Counted from the first letter of the stretch, positions 56,140 to 64,000 are shown. The stretch: DNA of 64,000 bases from Rothia kristinae NBRC 15354 (GCF_001570865.1 NZ_BCSM01000005.1:1-64000); one strand, 5' to 3'. Notes: generated by a model not told the origin, from the letters alone. Numbers and translations: made by a program.

Positions 56140-57117
56140 TCAGGGCAGGGCCACCGTCTCCGGGGTGGGCTCCGCGGCCAGCCCGTCGGTGAGCAGCCCC
56201 TCCAGGCACCGCCGCAGCTGCTCGGGCGGGGCTTCGAGGCGACGCAGGGCGCGCACGGCGCGCACGACGTCGTCAGCCTCCGCCGCCGAGCCGTGGGCCT
56301 GCTCCAGCAGCCGCGGGTCCAGCAGCAGGGCCCGGGGCACCGGGGCGCTCGCCGCGCGCAGCACCGCCATCAGGGCCCCGCGGGCCTGCCGGTCCGTGCC
56401 GTGCCAGGCCTGGCCCTTCGGGGCGACCTCCGGCTCCGGGCGCCCCGCGGCCACCCAGGCGCAGTCGGCGAGCACCGGGCACTCCTCGCAGCGCGGGGCG
56501 CGGGCCGTGCACACCAGGGCGCCCAGCTCCATCACCGCGATGTTCCACCGCACGGAATCCTCCCGATCTCGCGGCAGCAGGGCCTCGGCCAGGCGCATCT
56601 CGGCGGCGGTCATGCCCCTGCCCGGCAGGGCCCGCCCGGAGATCAGCCGGGCCTGCACGCGCCGGATGTTCGTATCCACCACGGTCTCCCTGTGCCCGAA
56701 GGCGAAGACGCTGATCGCCGCGGCGGTGTAGGCCCCGATCCCGGGCAAACCCAGCAGGGTCTCCCGGTCCGCCGGAACCTCGCCGTCGTGCTCGGCGACG
56801 ATGGCCGCGGCCGCAGCGTGCAGGCGCAGAGCCCGGCGCGGGTAACCCAGTCGGCCCCACGCCCGCACCGCCTCCCCGGGGGACTCCGCGGCCAGCGCGG
56901 CGGGGGTGGGCCAGCGCCGCAGCCACTCCCGCCAGACCGGCAAAACCCGGTTCACCGGGGTCTGCTGCAGCATGAATTCGCTGACCATGACCTCCCAGGG
57001 GGTGCGCTCGGGGGCCCGCCAGGGCAGGTCCCGGGCGTGGGCGCGGAACCACGCGCCGATGCGCTCGTGCAGCTGGGACAGGGTCGCGGGATCCGGCAGG
57101 GCGGTGGGAGCAGGCAT
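56140..57117 (-). CDS. mutY: A/G-specific adenine glycosylase
   Basis: A base-excision repair enzyme that removes adenine opposite 8-oxoguanine; 325 residues. The catalytic Glu lies in 'VSEFMLQQTPV' (about residue 36), the helix-hairpin-helix is 'LLGLPGIGAYTAAAI' (about 110-124) with the catalytic Asp in 'VVDTNIRRVQARL', and the iron-sulfur cluster pattern C-x6-C-x2-C-x5-C is 'CTARAPRCEECPVLADC'. The C-terminal NUDIX-like 8-oxoG recognition domain is short and poorly conserved, as in other actinobacterial MutY. The ATG at 57117 is nine bases after TACAGT. It is convergent with the GNAT gene. Confidence 0.92.
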   Translation of the reverse strand: MPAPTALPDPATLSQLHERIGAWFRAHARDLPWRAPERTPWEVMVSEFMLQQTPVNRVLPVWREWLRRWPTPAALAAESPGEAVRAWGRLGYPRRALRLHAAAAAIVAEHDGEVPADRETLLGLPGIGAYTAAAISVFAFGHRETVVDTNIRRVQARLISGRALPGRGMTAAEMRLAEALLPRDREDSVRWNIAVMELGALVCTARAPRCEECPVLADCAWVAAGRPEPEVAPKGQAWHGTDRQARGALMAVLRAASAPVPRALLLDPRLLEQAHGSAAEADDVVRAVRALRRLEAPPEQLRRCLEGLLTDGLAAEPTPETVALP

Positions 57118-57126
57118 ATCCCCACC

Positions 57127-57132
57127 ACTGTA
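57127..57132 (-). promoter_or_regulatory. -10 element of (nearly) leaderless promoter (mutY)
   Basis: TACAGT on the minus strand, nine bases before the mutY ATG, implying a leader of two or three bases at most. Confidence 0.5.
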
Positions 57133-57225
57133 GGGCAGGCGGAGGGCCCGGGATGCCGCGGAAAGGCGGCTTCCGGCGGGTCCGGGATGGGAGTGAGCCA
57201 GGACGCGGCGGCGGGGAGAATTGGG

Positions 57226-57231
57226 TAATCT
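57226..57231 (+). promoter_or_regulatory. -10 element of leaderless promoter (57239 gene)
   Basis: TAATCT is seven bases before ATG 57239 and is the -10 box closest to the ideal TATAAT among the leaderless set. Confidence 0.6.
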
Positions 57232-57238
57232 GAGGGCC

Positions 57239-58039
57239 ATGGCTGACTACGAAGAATTCGACGGTGACGGGGAAGAGTACGAGCGCGAGGCGCCCGAGGT
57301 CTATCGCAGGCGGCGCATCATCGCCGCGATCATCGCGATCCTCGCGATCATCCTGGTGGTGTGGGCGCTGGTCTTCGCCTTCCAGCGGCTCACCGACTCC
57401 GGGGATGACACCGCCGCAGCCTCCAGCGCCGCCGCCGGAGACAACTTCGACAGCTTCAGCGCCCGTCCCACCGGCGGCGCCTCCGGGTCCGCCTCGGGCT
57501 CCGCCTCCGCCCAGCCCTCGGCCTCGGCCTCCGCGGAGGCGACCCCCACCGGCGAGTCCACGGCGTCGGCCGACGCCGAAGGCACCGAGGCCAGCGCCAC
57601 CCCCACGGACCAGGCCGCCGCACCCACCCCGGAGCCCACGACGCAGCAGCCCGTGCAGGCCTGCTCCGACGCCTTCACCGTGAGCACCACGGTGGACAAG
57701 CAGGTCTACGCCGCGGGGCAGCAGCCGGTCATCACCACGACCGTCGCCAACGGCTCGCAGAACCCCTGCACCGTGGATCTCGGCTCCGCGAACACCACGT
57801 ACCAGATCACCTCCGGCCCGGCCAACGTCTACAGCAGCCAGACCTGCCAGGCCCAGCCCACCCACGATGAGGCCACCCTGCAGGCCGGGGCGAAGCAGAC
57901 CACGAGCCTCACCTGGGATCGCGGCATGAACGCCTACGGCTGCGGTCAGGCCGCCCAGCAGGCCAAGACCGGGTACTACTGGGTCACCGCGACCGTCAAC
58001 GGCGTGAGCTCCCAGCCCACGCTCATCGTGATCCAGTAG
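57239..58039 (+). CDS. Membrane-anchored protein with secreted Cys-containing domain
   Basis: A 266-residue protein with an acidic, tyrosine-containing cytoplasmic N-terminus, one transmembrane helix (about residues 27-49, 'IIAAIIAILAIILVVWALVF'), a Ser/Ala/Thr/Pro-rich extracellular linker (about 58-140) and a C-terminal all-beta domain (about 141-266). That domain holds four cysteines ('QACSDA', 'NPCTVD', 'QTCQAQ', 'YGCGQA'), probably forming two disulfides, and a pattern of strands like those of immunoglobulin-type or DUF4232-like domains. I do not recognise a named family. It is transcribed alone, divergently from mutY and converging on disA. Confidence 0.78.
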   Translation: MADYEEFDGDGEEYEREAPEVYRRRRIIAAIIAILAIILVVWALVFAFQRLTDSGDDTAAASSAAAGDNFDSFSARPTGGASGSASGSASAQPSASASAEATPTGESTASADAEGTEASATPTDQAAAPTPEPTTQQPVQACSDAFTVSTTVDKQVYAAGQQPVITTTVANGSQNPCTVDLGSANTTYQITSGPANVYSSQTCQAQPTHDEATLQAGAKQTTSLTWDRGMNAYGCGQAAQQAKTGYYWVTATVNGVSSQPTLIVIQ

Positions 58040-58168
58040 CCGCGTCTCATCGACCGCGCTTCACGCCCGGCGCCGGACCCGCTCAGGGACATCCGGGGCC
58101 GGGCGCGGTGCGTTCGCGTGGGCGGCAGGGCTGCGTCTCTTCCGGTGCAGGGCGCCCGCCGCGGGGTC

Positions 58169-59239
58169 TCACATGAACCGCTCCAGCAGGCTGGATTCGG
58201 CGGTGCGGGCCAGGGATTCGCGGATGCTGCGGGCGCGTTGCTCGCCGACCCCGTCCACGGCGCGCAGATCCTCCAGATTCGCGGCCATCAGCGCCTGCAG
58301 ACCGTCGAAGCGCTCCACCAGCCGGTCGGCCACGGCCCGCGGCAGCGACTTGATCCCGGCCAGCAGCCGGTGCCCGCGCGGAGCCACCGGCACGTCCAGG
58401 TCCCCGGCCCCGGGCAGTCCCACGGTGCGGGCCACCACCGCCAGATCCGCCAGCTCCGCCGGGTCCAACCCGGCCACCGCCTCCCGGGCCTGGGCCAGTG
58501 CGGCCGCGTCGGGCGGAACCGGGAGGTAGTCCAGCAGGAGGGCATCCGCATCGGGCTGGCCCAGGACCAGCTCCTCCAGCTGCATCTGCACCATCCGCCC
58601 CTCGGTGCCCAGCTCGACGACGGCCTGGTCCACCTCCGCGGTGATGCGCCGGACCAGCTCCAGCCGCTGCAGGGCCGCGGCGACGCTGCGCACGGTCACA
58701 TCGGACTCGATCTCCAGGGAGGCGAGGTTCGCGAACTCCTGATCCAGCCGGTGGGTGTAGCGCTCCAGGGTCTGCAGGGCCTGGTTGGCGCGGAACATGA
58801 TGGCCTGGGAGTCCTCCAGGGGGTAGCGGACCCCGTCCGCGTAGATGGTGATGATGCCCATGGAGGCCGAGACGGAGACCACGGGGAAGCCGGTCTGCTT
58901 CGCGACCCGCTCGGCGGTGCGGTGCCGGGTCCCGGACTCCTCCGTGCGGATGGCCGGATCCGGCATCAGGTGCACCCCGGCCCGCAGGATGCGGGTCACG
59001 TCCCGGTCGCACACGATGGCCCCGTCCATCTTGGCCAGCTCGCGCAGGCGGGTGCCGGTGAACTCGATGCCGATGTCGAAGCCGCCGGTGCCGATGGCCT
59101 CGACCATCCGGTCCGTGCCGAGCACCACCAGCGCCCCGGTGCCGCCCTGCAGGATGCGCTCGAGACCCTCCCGCAGCTCGGTGCCGGGGGCGAGCAGGGC
59201 GAGGGTCTTGGTCAGCAGATGGGTCCGCGCGGTAGCCAC
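58169..59239 (-). CDS. disA: DNA integrity scanning protein, diadenylate cyclase DisA
   Basis: This enzyme makes cyclic-di-AMP from ATP and responds to branched DNA; 356 residues. The DAC domain has DGA at 72-74 and RHR at 105-107, both needed for catalysis. A helical linker leads to the C-terminal helix-hairpin-helix domain ('ALMAANLEDLRAVDGVGEQR', about 310-330) that binds recombination intermediates. GTG 59239 is six bases after TAAGAT and has no ribosome site. radA, the known antagonist partner of DisA in Bacillus, lies directly upstream but has its own promoter. Cyclic-di-AMP could also act on the CBS-ATPase of the osmoprotectant operon in this window. Confidence 0.96.
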   Translation of the reverse strand: MATARTHLLTKTLALLAPGTELREGLERILQGGTGALVVLGTDRMVEAIGTGGFDIGIEFTGTRLRELAKMDGAIVCDRDVTRILRAGVHLMPDPAIRTEESGTRHRTAERVAKQTGFPVVSVSASMGIITIYADGVRYPLEDSQAIMFRANQALQTLERYTHRLDQEFANLASLEIESDVTVRSVAAALQRLELVRRITAEVDQAVVELGTEGRMVQMQLEELVLGQPDADALLLDYLPVPPDAAALAQAREAVAGLDPAELADLAVVARTVGLPGAGDLDVPVAPRGHRLLAGIKSLPRAVADRLVERFDGLQALMAANLEDLRAVDGVGEQRARSIRESLARTAESSLLERFM

Positions 59240-59245
59240 CCGTCC

Positions 59246-59251
59246 ATCTTA
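59246..59251 (-). promoter_or_regulatory. -10 element of leaderless promoter (disA)
   Basis: TAAGAT on the minus strand, six bases before GTG 59239. Confidence 0.55.
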
Positions 59252-59361
59252 GGTGCGCGGGCCCCGACGACGCCCGACGACGCCTGGGGCCGCGCGGATC
59301 GACCCGCCGGCCGTCCCCCGGGGGAGCAGCGACGGGTTCCCGTGCCGGCCGGACTGGGGCT

Positions 59362-60765
59362 TCAGCCCTTGGTGCGCCCCGGGAAGAGGGTGGCCACGGC
59401 CTCCACCACGGAGGCGACCTCCTTGACGGTGAAGCCCTCCGGGACCTGCCCGACCCCGGCGGGGGAGGCGGGCACGAGGGCGTGGGTGAAGCCCAGCCGT
59501 GCGGCCTCGGCGATGCGCTGGCGGATGCCCGGCACCGCGCGGACCTCACCGGCTAAGCCCACCTCCCCGAAGACCACCAGGCGCCGCGGCAGCGGCTTGT
59601 CCTCCGCGGCGGAGGCCAGGGCCATGACGGTCGCCAGATCCGCGGCCGGCTCGCTCAGGCGCACCCCGCCGACCGTGGAGAGATAGCAGTCCATCTTTCC
59701 GACGCCGAAGCCGGCTCGCCGCTGCAGCACGGCCAGCAGCATCGCGGTGCGCTGGGCGTCCAGCCCGGCGGTGGCCCGGCGCGGCTGGGAGGTGGAGGAC
59801 TCGTCCAGCAGCGCCTGGACCTCGGCCAGCAGGGGGCGGCGGCCCTCCAGGGTCACGCTCAGGCAGGTCCCGGCCACGGGCACGGGGGTGCGGGAGACGA
59901 ACAGACCGGACGGGTCCGAGACCCCGGTGATGCCGTCCTCCAGCAGGTCGAAGCACCCGACCTCATCCGTGGGGCCGAAGCGGTTCTTGACCGCGCGTAG
60001 CATCCGGATGCGGGAGTTCTTATCCCCCTCGAACTGGCAGACCACATCCACCAGGTGCTCCAGCAGCCGGGGTCCGGCGATCGCGCCCTCCTTGGTCACA
60101 TGCCCCACCAGCAGGGTGGTCATGTTCCGCCGCTTGGCCTCGGCGATGACGGCCGCGGCAACCTCCCGGACCTGGGTGACCCCGCCGGCGGAGCCGTCCA
60201 CCTCCGCGCTGGCCAGGGTCTGCACGGAGTCCAGGATCAGCAGGGTCGGGTTGATCCGTTCGATGTGGGCCAGTGCGGCGCCGAGGTCCGTCTCCGCGGC
60301 CAGGTACAGGGTGTCCGCATCCGCGCCGATCCGGTCCGCGCGCAGCTTCACCTGGGCGGCGGATTCCTCCCCGGTCACGTACAGCACGTCCCGGGTGCTC
60401 CCGGCCCCGCGGGCGAAGGTCGCCGCGACGTCCAGCAGCAGCGTGGACTTGCCGACGCCGGGCTCCCCGGCCATCAGCACCACGGCCCCGGGCACCAGCC
60501 CGCCGCCGAGCACGCGGTCGAACTCGGCGATGCCGGTGGAGGCGGCGCGGGCGAGGGTCGCGTCCACCTGGGTGATGGGCTGGGCGGGGGTCTGCACGCT
60601 GGCCGCGGCGCTGGTGCGCGGCCCGGAGGCGACGGCGCCGACCTCCTCGATGGTGCCCCACTGCTGGCATTCCCCGCAGCGGCCCACCCATTTGGCCGTG
60701 GTCCAGCCGCATTCGCGGCAGCGATAGGCGTTGGCGGCGCGGGGGCTCTTGCGTGCGGGGCTCAT
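59362..60765 (-). CDS. radA: DNA repair protein RadA (Sms)
   Basis: A recombination helicase that drives branch migration; 467 residues. The C4 zinc finger is at residues 16-33 ('CRECG...CGEC'), the RecA-like core has Walker A 'GEPGVGKS' at 100-107 and Walker B 'PTLLILDSVQTL' near 172, and the RadA motif KNRFG follows near 258. The C-terminal Lon-protease-like domain ends the protein. ATG 60765 is six bases after TACCCT, so it is leaderless. Its promoter carries the same 16-mer as the nuclease/helicase operon, matching PafBC-type DNA-damage control, of which radA is a known mycobacterial target. Confidence 0.96.
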   Translation of the reverse strand: MSPARKSPRAANAYRCRECGWTTAKWVGRCGECQQWGTIEEVGAVASGPRTSAAASVQTPAQPITQVDATLARAASTGIAEFDRVLGGGLVPGAVVLMAGEPGVGKSTLLLDVAATFARGAGSTRDVLYVTGEESAAQVKLRADRIGADADTLYLAAETDLGAALAHIERINPTLLILDSVQTLASAEVDGSAGGVTQVREVAAAVIAEAKRRNMTTLLVGHVTKEGAIAGPRLLEHLVDVVCQFEGDKNSRIRMLRAVKNRFGPTDEVGCFDLLEDGITGVSDPSGLFVSRTPVPVAGTCLSVTLEGRRPLLAEVQALLDESSTSQPRRATAGLDAQRTAMLLAVLQRRAGFGVGKMDCYLSTVGGVRLSEPAADLATVMALASAAEDKPLPRRLVVFGEVGLAGEVRAVPGIRQRIAEAARLGFTHALVPASPAGVGQVPEGFTVKEVASVVEAVATLFPGRTKG

Positions 60766-60771
60766 GTGCCC

Positions 60772-60799
60772 AGGGTAGAGGCCCCGACTGACAGATCGA
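60772..60799 (-). promoter_or_regulatory. Putative PafBC-type (RecA-NDp) DNA-damage promoter of radA
   Basis: On the minus strand TCGATCTGTCAGTCGG (60799-60784), six bases, then TACCCT (60777-60772): CTGTCAGTC-N8-TAnnnT. Transcription should begin at or beside the radA start codon. Confidence 0.78.
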
Positions 60800-60829
60800 G
60801 CAGGCGCCTCCCCGCCCTGAGATGCGGGT

Positions 60830-60910
60830 TTCGTGTTGAGTTGCGCCGTTCGTGTTGAGATGCGTCCCGCCGTGCGGCATCTCAGCACGATCCCCGCATC
60901 TCAGCACGAA
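60830..60910. repeat. 81-bp nested palindrome with 19-bp periodic units
   Basis: Two direct copies of TTCGTGTTGAG(T/A)TGCG (60830 and 60849) face two inverted copies, GCATCTCAGCACGA(T/A) (60877 and 60896). Copies are 19 bases apart on both sides and the whole is symmetric around 60870. A fifth partial unit, CTGAGATGC, starts at 60817. It lies between the 3' end of the FUSC gene and the radA promoter, and may be a REP-like element or act as a terminator. Confidence 0.8.
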
Positions 60911-60921
60911 TCCGGAGCGCC

Positions 60922-62145
60922 TCAGTCCGAGTCCCGCCGGGTGCGGGACCCGGGCCGGTCGTCCTCCTCCGGGTCCACCACCGGCAGCGCCTCGGTGAGC
61001 TCCTGGCGGATCTGCACCGGGATGGTGCTGGCCTTCGCGTAGGGCAGGCCCGTGGCCGCCAGCAGGTCCACGCTCAGCGGTCGGATCAGCATCACCAGGG
61101 ACTCGCCCTGGTAGGTGCGCACCCCCAGGGCCGCCGGATCCAGGCGCTGGGCCACCCGGGTCAGGTCCGCCCGGGCGCGAGCGGAGAAGGCCTCCCGGGC
61201 CGTCGTCGAGCCGCCGGCGAAGGACGCCCCGATCAGGTCTACGGCCTCGGCCAGCTCCGTGAGGATCTCCTCCAGGGCCGCCACCGCCTGGGGCCGCAGC
61301 CGCACCGTGCGGATCACGGCGGTCAGGCGCCGGGCCAGCACCCGGGTGTTGCGCACCGCGTGATCCAGGGCGTCCAGGCAGCGCTCGTAGGCTTCGATCT
61401 CCTCCAGGCGGCCGCGCCGCAGCAGGGTGAACCGCGCCTGCTCCCGGCCCATCTTCAGCGCGGACTCCAGGGCCGTGATGCTGGGCTGGGTGCGCCGGCT
61501 GCGGCGCAGGGCGCGCTGGGCGCGCTCGGCGTCGTACCCGCCCAGGGCCGCCGCGATCTCGCGCAGCACCGCGGAGAACTCCCCGCTCAGCGTGCGGAAG
61601 CCCCGCCGGGCCTCCCGGCTGGGATCCCGCGGGGAGATCGCCATGATCGCCAGCGCGAAGCAGGCCCCCACGATGGCGTCCAGGCTGCGGGCGAAGGGCC
61701 CGTCCACCGACGGCGGGAGGATCACCACCAGCACGGACTGCAGGCCCATCTGGGTGGTGAAGATCGTGCCGTTGTCCAGGAAGCGGGCCAGCAGGATCGA
61801 GACCAGCAGGACGACGGAGGCCTGCACCAGGCCCTGACCCAGCACGTGCATCAGCACATCGCCGACCGCGATGCCCAGGGTGCACCCGAGGGAGACCTCC
61901 AGGATGCGGCGCAGATGCACCGAGCCGTTTCCGTAGCCGAGGGAGACGATCGCGGCCGTGGCGGAGAACAGCGGACCGTGGTGGCCCAGCACATGCTCGG
62001 CGAAGGCGTAGGCTCCGACCGCTGCGATCGTGATCTGCAGCGACTGCCCGAAGCCCGCGCGCACCCGGCCCAGTCCCGTGCGGGTCCGACGACGGGCGTG
62101 GTCCAGCACGGCGCCTGCACGCCCGGCGATCCCGCTTCCGCTCAT
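60922..62145 (-). CDS. FUSC-family membrane protein (aromatic-acid-exporter-like)
   Basis: A 407-residue protein with one set of about six N-terminal helices (about residues 30-165) and a long cytoplasmic helical domain. The helix sequence 'AAVGAYAFAEHVLGHHGPLF' and 'RILEVSLGCTLGIAVGDVLM' with the following 'RARAR/D-P-S-R' loop fit the FUSC (fusaric-acid-resistance-like) and ArAE-type half-size proteins common in actinobacteria. Its export substrate is unknown. The start ATG 62145 is six bases after TACCAT and is leaderless. It is divergent from pstS, about 60 bases from the PHO box. Confidence 0.8.
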   Translation of the reverse strand: MSGSGIAGRAGAVLDHARRRTRTGLGRVRAGFGQSLQITIAAVGAYAFAEHVLGHHGPLFSATAAIVSLGYGNGSVHLRRILEVSLGCTLGIAVGDVLMHVLGQGLVQASVVLLVSILLARFLDNGTIFTTQMGLQSVLVVILPPSVDGPFARSLDAIVGACFALAIMAISPRDPSREARRGFRTLSGEFSAVLREIAAALGGYDAERAQRALRRSRRTQPSITALESALKMGREQARFTLLRRGRLEEIEAYERCLDALDHAVRNTRVLARRLTAVIRTVRLRPQAVAALEEILTELAEAVDLIGASFAGGSTTAREAFSARARADLTRVAQRLDPAALGVRTYQGESLVMLIRPLSVDLLAATGLPYAKASTIPVQIRQELTEALPVVDPEEDDRPGSRTRRDSD

Positions 62146-62151
62146 GCCCCC

Positions 62152-62157
62152 ATGGTA
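62152..62157 (-). promoter_or_regulatory. -10 element of leaderless promoter (FUSC gene)
   Basis: TACCAT on the minus strand, six bases before ATG 62145. Confidence 0.5.
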
Positions 62158-62208
62158 CGGAAAGCGTCCCGGGCGGGGTTCGGTCGGGTGCGGACGGGGC
62201 GCCCGAGT

Positions 62209-62252
62209 GTTCACCCGGCGTTCACCCGGGATCGGGCCTCGGGTCACCTGCC
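62209..62252 (+). promoter_or_regulatory. PHO box (PhoP/RegX3-type direct repeats) upstream of pstS
   Basis: GTTCACCCGGC (62209-62219) and GTTCACCCGGG (62220-62230) are back-to-back 11-nt repeats, and GGTCACCTGCC (62242-62252) is a third in the same 11-nt register with one degenerate unit between. This matches the PhoP box of Streptomyces and the RegX3 repeats of mycobacteria. It ends six bases before the -10 box, so it covers the -35 region. Confidence 0.85.
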
Positions 62253-62257
62253 CTGCG

Positions 62258-62263
62258 TACGCT
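62258..62263 (+). promoter_or_regulatory. -10 element of pstS
   Basis: TACGCT directly follows the PHO box and gives a pstS leader of about 82 nt with a GGGAGAAG ribosome site. Confidence 0.55.
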
Positions 62264-62351
62264 CGAGACCGCGGGCCCGGACCGGGCCCCGCACCACCAT
62301 CGGTCCCCGCGCAACGGGGCGCACACCAGACCCATAGGGAGAAGAACCCAC

Positions 62352-63455
62352 ATGAAGATCTCGCGCATCGGCCGCTGGGCCGCCCTGGCCGCCGTCGGCT
62401 CCCTCGCCCTGACTGCCTGCGGCTCGGACGACGCCACCGGCTCCGGGGACTCCGGCTCGGCGGGCTCGGACTCCTCCGTGTCCGGGACCCTCTCCGGGGT
62501 CGGCGCCTCCTCCCAGCAGGCGGCCATGACCGCCTGGCAGTCCGGCTACCAGTCCGCCCACTCCGGGGCCACCGTCCAGTACTCCCCGGACGGCTCCGGC
62601 GCCGGGCGCGAGGCCTTCCTGGCCGGCGGGGCCAGCTTCGCCGGCTCCGACGTCCCCCTGACCGACGATGAGGTCGAGAAGGCCAAGTCCCAGTGCGGCG
62701 ACGGCGGCGCCATGGACATCCCCGTCTACGTCTCCCCGATCTCCGTGGCCTTCAACCTCAAGGGCATCGACTCCCTGAACCTGGACGCCAAGACGATCGC
62801 GGAGATCTTCTCCGGCAAGATCACCCAGTGGAACGACCCGGCGATCGCGGATCAGAACGAGGGCACCGACCTGCCGGACACCAAGATCACCACCGTGCAC
62901 CGCTCGGATGACTCCGGGACCACCAAGAACTTCACCGACTACCTCGCTGACGCCTCGCAGGGCGCCTGGACCGAGAAGGCCTCCGGCAACTGGCCCTCCG
63001 GGCTGTCCGGTGAGGCCAACAAGGGCACCTCCGGGGTCGTGTCCACCACCAAGACCACCGAAGGCGCGATCACCTACGCCGACTCCTCCGCCGTGGGGGA
63101 CCTGGGCGCCGCCAAGATCAAGGCCGGGGACGGCTACGTCTCCCACGAGGAGGAGAACGTCGCCCGCGCCGTGGAGAACGCCAAGCGCCTGGATGGCCGC
63201 TCGGAGCACGACATCGCCCTGGAGATCGACCACGAGGGCACCGACGGGGCCTACCCGATCGTGCTGGTCTCCTACCACATCATCTGCTCGGCCTACGACA
63301 AGCAGGAGACCGTGGACCAGGTCAAGGCCTTCGAGACCTACGTGACCTCCGAGGACGGGCAGAAGGCCGCCGCGGACGCCGCCCACTCCACCCCGCTGCC
63401 CCAGAAGCTGCGGGATGAGGCGAAGGCCGCCATCGACACCGTGAAGACCAAGTGA
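62352..63455 (+). CDS. pstS: Phosphate ABC transporter substrate-binding lipoprotein PstS
   Basis: The high-affinity phosphate-binding protein of the Pst importer, 367 residues, lipidated at the lipobox LTAC near residue 23. The mature domain has the family features: 'YSPDGSGAGREAFLAG' (about 77-92), whose Ser/Gly loop contacts phosphate, 'DVPLTDDEVEKA' near 100, 'VHRSDDSGTTKNFTDYL' near 183-199 (the second phosphate-binding loop) and 'IICSAYDKQETVDQVKAF'. A Ser/Gly/Asp-rich linker follows the lipid Cys. It is first in the pst operon behind a PHO box, so induction by phosphate starvation is expected. Confidence 0.96.
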   Translation: MKISRIGRWAALAAVGSLALTACGSDDATGSGDSGSAGSDSSVSGTLSGVGASSQQAAMTAWQSGYQSAHSGATVQYSPDGSGAGREAFLAGGASFAGSDVPLTDDEVEKAKSQCGDGGAMDIPVYVSPISVAFNLKGIDSLNLDAKTIAEIFSGKITQWNDPAIADQNEGTDLPDTKITTVHRSDDSGTTKNFTDYLADASQGAWTEKASGNWPSGLSGEANKGTSGVVSTTKTTEGAITYADSSAVGDLGAAKIKAGDGYVSHEEENVARAVENAKRLDGRSEHDIALEIDHEGTDGAYPIVLVSYHIICSAYDKQETVDQVKAFETYVTSEDGQKAAADAAHSTPLPQKLRDEAKAAIDTVKTK

Positions 63456-64000
63456 GCGCCAAGTCCTCCTCTCCGGCCCAGGACCGGATCTTCGCCGGGC
63501 TCGCCCTCGCGGCGGGCCTGGTGATCCTGGTCGTCCTGGCCGGCGTCGCCCTGTTCCTCGTGCTGCGCGCGAAGGATCTGGTGGGCACGCCGGCCGGGGA
63601 CTTCACGGGCGGAGACGGCTTCATCGGCTACATCCGCCCGCTGGTGGCGGGCACCCTGATCAGCGCGCTGATCGCCCTGCTGATCGCCACCCCCGTGGGC
63701 ATCGGCGTCGCCCTGTTCGTCTCCCACTACGCCCCGCGGCGCCTGGCCGCCCCGGTCGGCTACGTCATCGACCTGCTGGCCGCGATCCCGTCCGTCGTGT
63801 TCGGCGCCTGGGGTGCCTCCGTCCTGGCTCCCAAGATCGTGCCGTTCTACGACTGGCTGGCCGATGAGCTGGGCTTCCTGCCGATCTTCGCCGGCCCGGC
63901 CTCGGCCACCGGCAAGACCATCCTCACCGCGAGCATCGTCCTGGGGATCATGATCCTGCCGATCATCACCTCGATGTGTCGGGAGATCTTCGCCCAGACG
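63452..64000 (+). CDS. pstC: Phosphate ABC transporter permease PstC (partial, runs off window)
   Basis: The first 183 codons of the PstC permease, cut by the window end. The GTG start overlaps the pstS stop (GTGA). Helix 1 (about residues 18-40), a loop with 'FTGGDGFIGYIRPLVAGTLI' and the family block 'ATPVGIGVALFVSHYAPRRL' (about 73-92) are present, followed by 'AAIPSVVFGAWG' (about 110-121), the PstC/PstA signature. It should be followed by pstA and pstB. Confidence 0.93.
   Translation, partial: MSAKSSSPAQDRIFAGLALAAGLVILVVLAGVALFLVLRAKDLVGTPAGDFTGGDGFIGYIRPLVAGTLISALIALLIATPVGIGVALFVSHYAPRRLAAPVGYVIDLLAAIPSVVFGAWGASVLAPKIVPFYDWLADELGFLPIFAGPASATGKTILTASIVLGIMILPIITSMCREIFAQT

Noticed and set aside
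58064-58105. An 8-bp inverted repeat (CGCCCGGC/GCCGGGCG) between the convergent 57239 gene and disA as a terminator
   Set aside because: It is a short stem with a 26-base loop in very GC-rich sequence, as expected by chance.

Overview
The window is a stretch of chromosome from a very high-GC actinobacterium, most likely a Micrococcales member of the Micrococcaceae type (Kocuria or Micrococcus relatives). The evidence is the extreme GC content, frequent GTG starts, Lsr2, DisA, ClpC, and the block ftsH-folE-folP-folB-folK-DUF3180-PH-PH-DUF2520-panC-lysS-lsr2-clpC, a familiar order in that group. I found no tRNA, rRNA, CRISPR array, prophage or intact insertion sequence. The species is an inference.

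Layout. 0-4.7 kb: two MFS permeases with the remnant of an aspartate/glutamate-racemase gene between them, a nitronate monooxygenase and a lipoprotein. 4.8-9.6 kb: an OpuC-like osmoprotectant ABC operon (permease, CBS-ATPase, permease, two tandem binding lipoproteins). 9.7-15.3 kb, minus strand: a tightly packed four-gene operon (RecB-like nuclease/helicase, an unrecognised protein, a small HD alarmone-hydrolase-like protein, a SatD-like HTH protein). 15.5-18.8 kb: a polyol operon (CsbX/DalT-type permease, xylitol-type dehydrogenase, AraC regulator). 18.8-19.2 kb: a noncoding segment with two large palindromes. 19.2-25 kb: 2,3-butanediol dehydrogenase, VanZ, a monooxygenase gene broken by one TGA, a tctCBA tricarboxylate transporter and a universal stress protein. 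25-34 kb: thioesterase, TPR protein, MHS permease, amidohydrolase, BrnQ, a decayed M20 peptidase, macro-domain protein and pyrophosphatase. 34-40 kb: PBP4, a divergent Zwf, a zinc metalloprotease, TilS and Hpt. 40-55.5 kb: ftsH, the folate cluster, panC, lysS, lsr2 and clpC. 55.6-62 kb: GNAT, MutY, a secreted-domain protein, DisA, RadA and a FUSC protein. 62.2 kb to the end: pstS and the first part of pstC behind a PHO box.

Regulation is readable. About a dozen transcription units have a TANNNT -10 element exactly 6 to 9 nt before the start codon, so they are predicted to be leaderless; in three places the -10 hexamer begins with the TAG stop codon of the preceding gene. The promoters of radA and of the nuclease/helicase operon share an exact 16-mer at the same distance from their -10 boxes, and this fits the LexA-independent DNA-damage promoter (RecA-NDp, read by PafBC). 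This makes the four-gene operon at 9.7-15.3 kb a candidate uncharacterised DNA-damage-inducible system, and the best lead in the window. A ClgR-like box precedes clpC and PHO-box repeats precede pstS.

Three decayed genes (racemase remnant, monooxygenase with an internal stop, M20 peptidase with several lesions) point to ongoing gene loss in the accessory half of the window.
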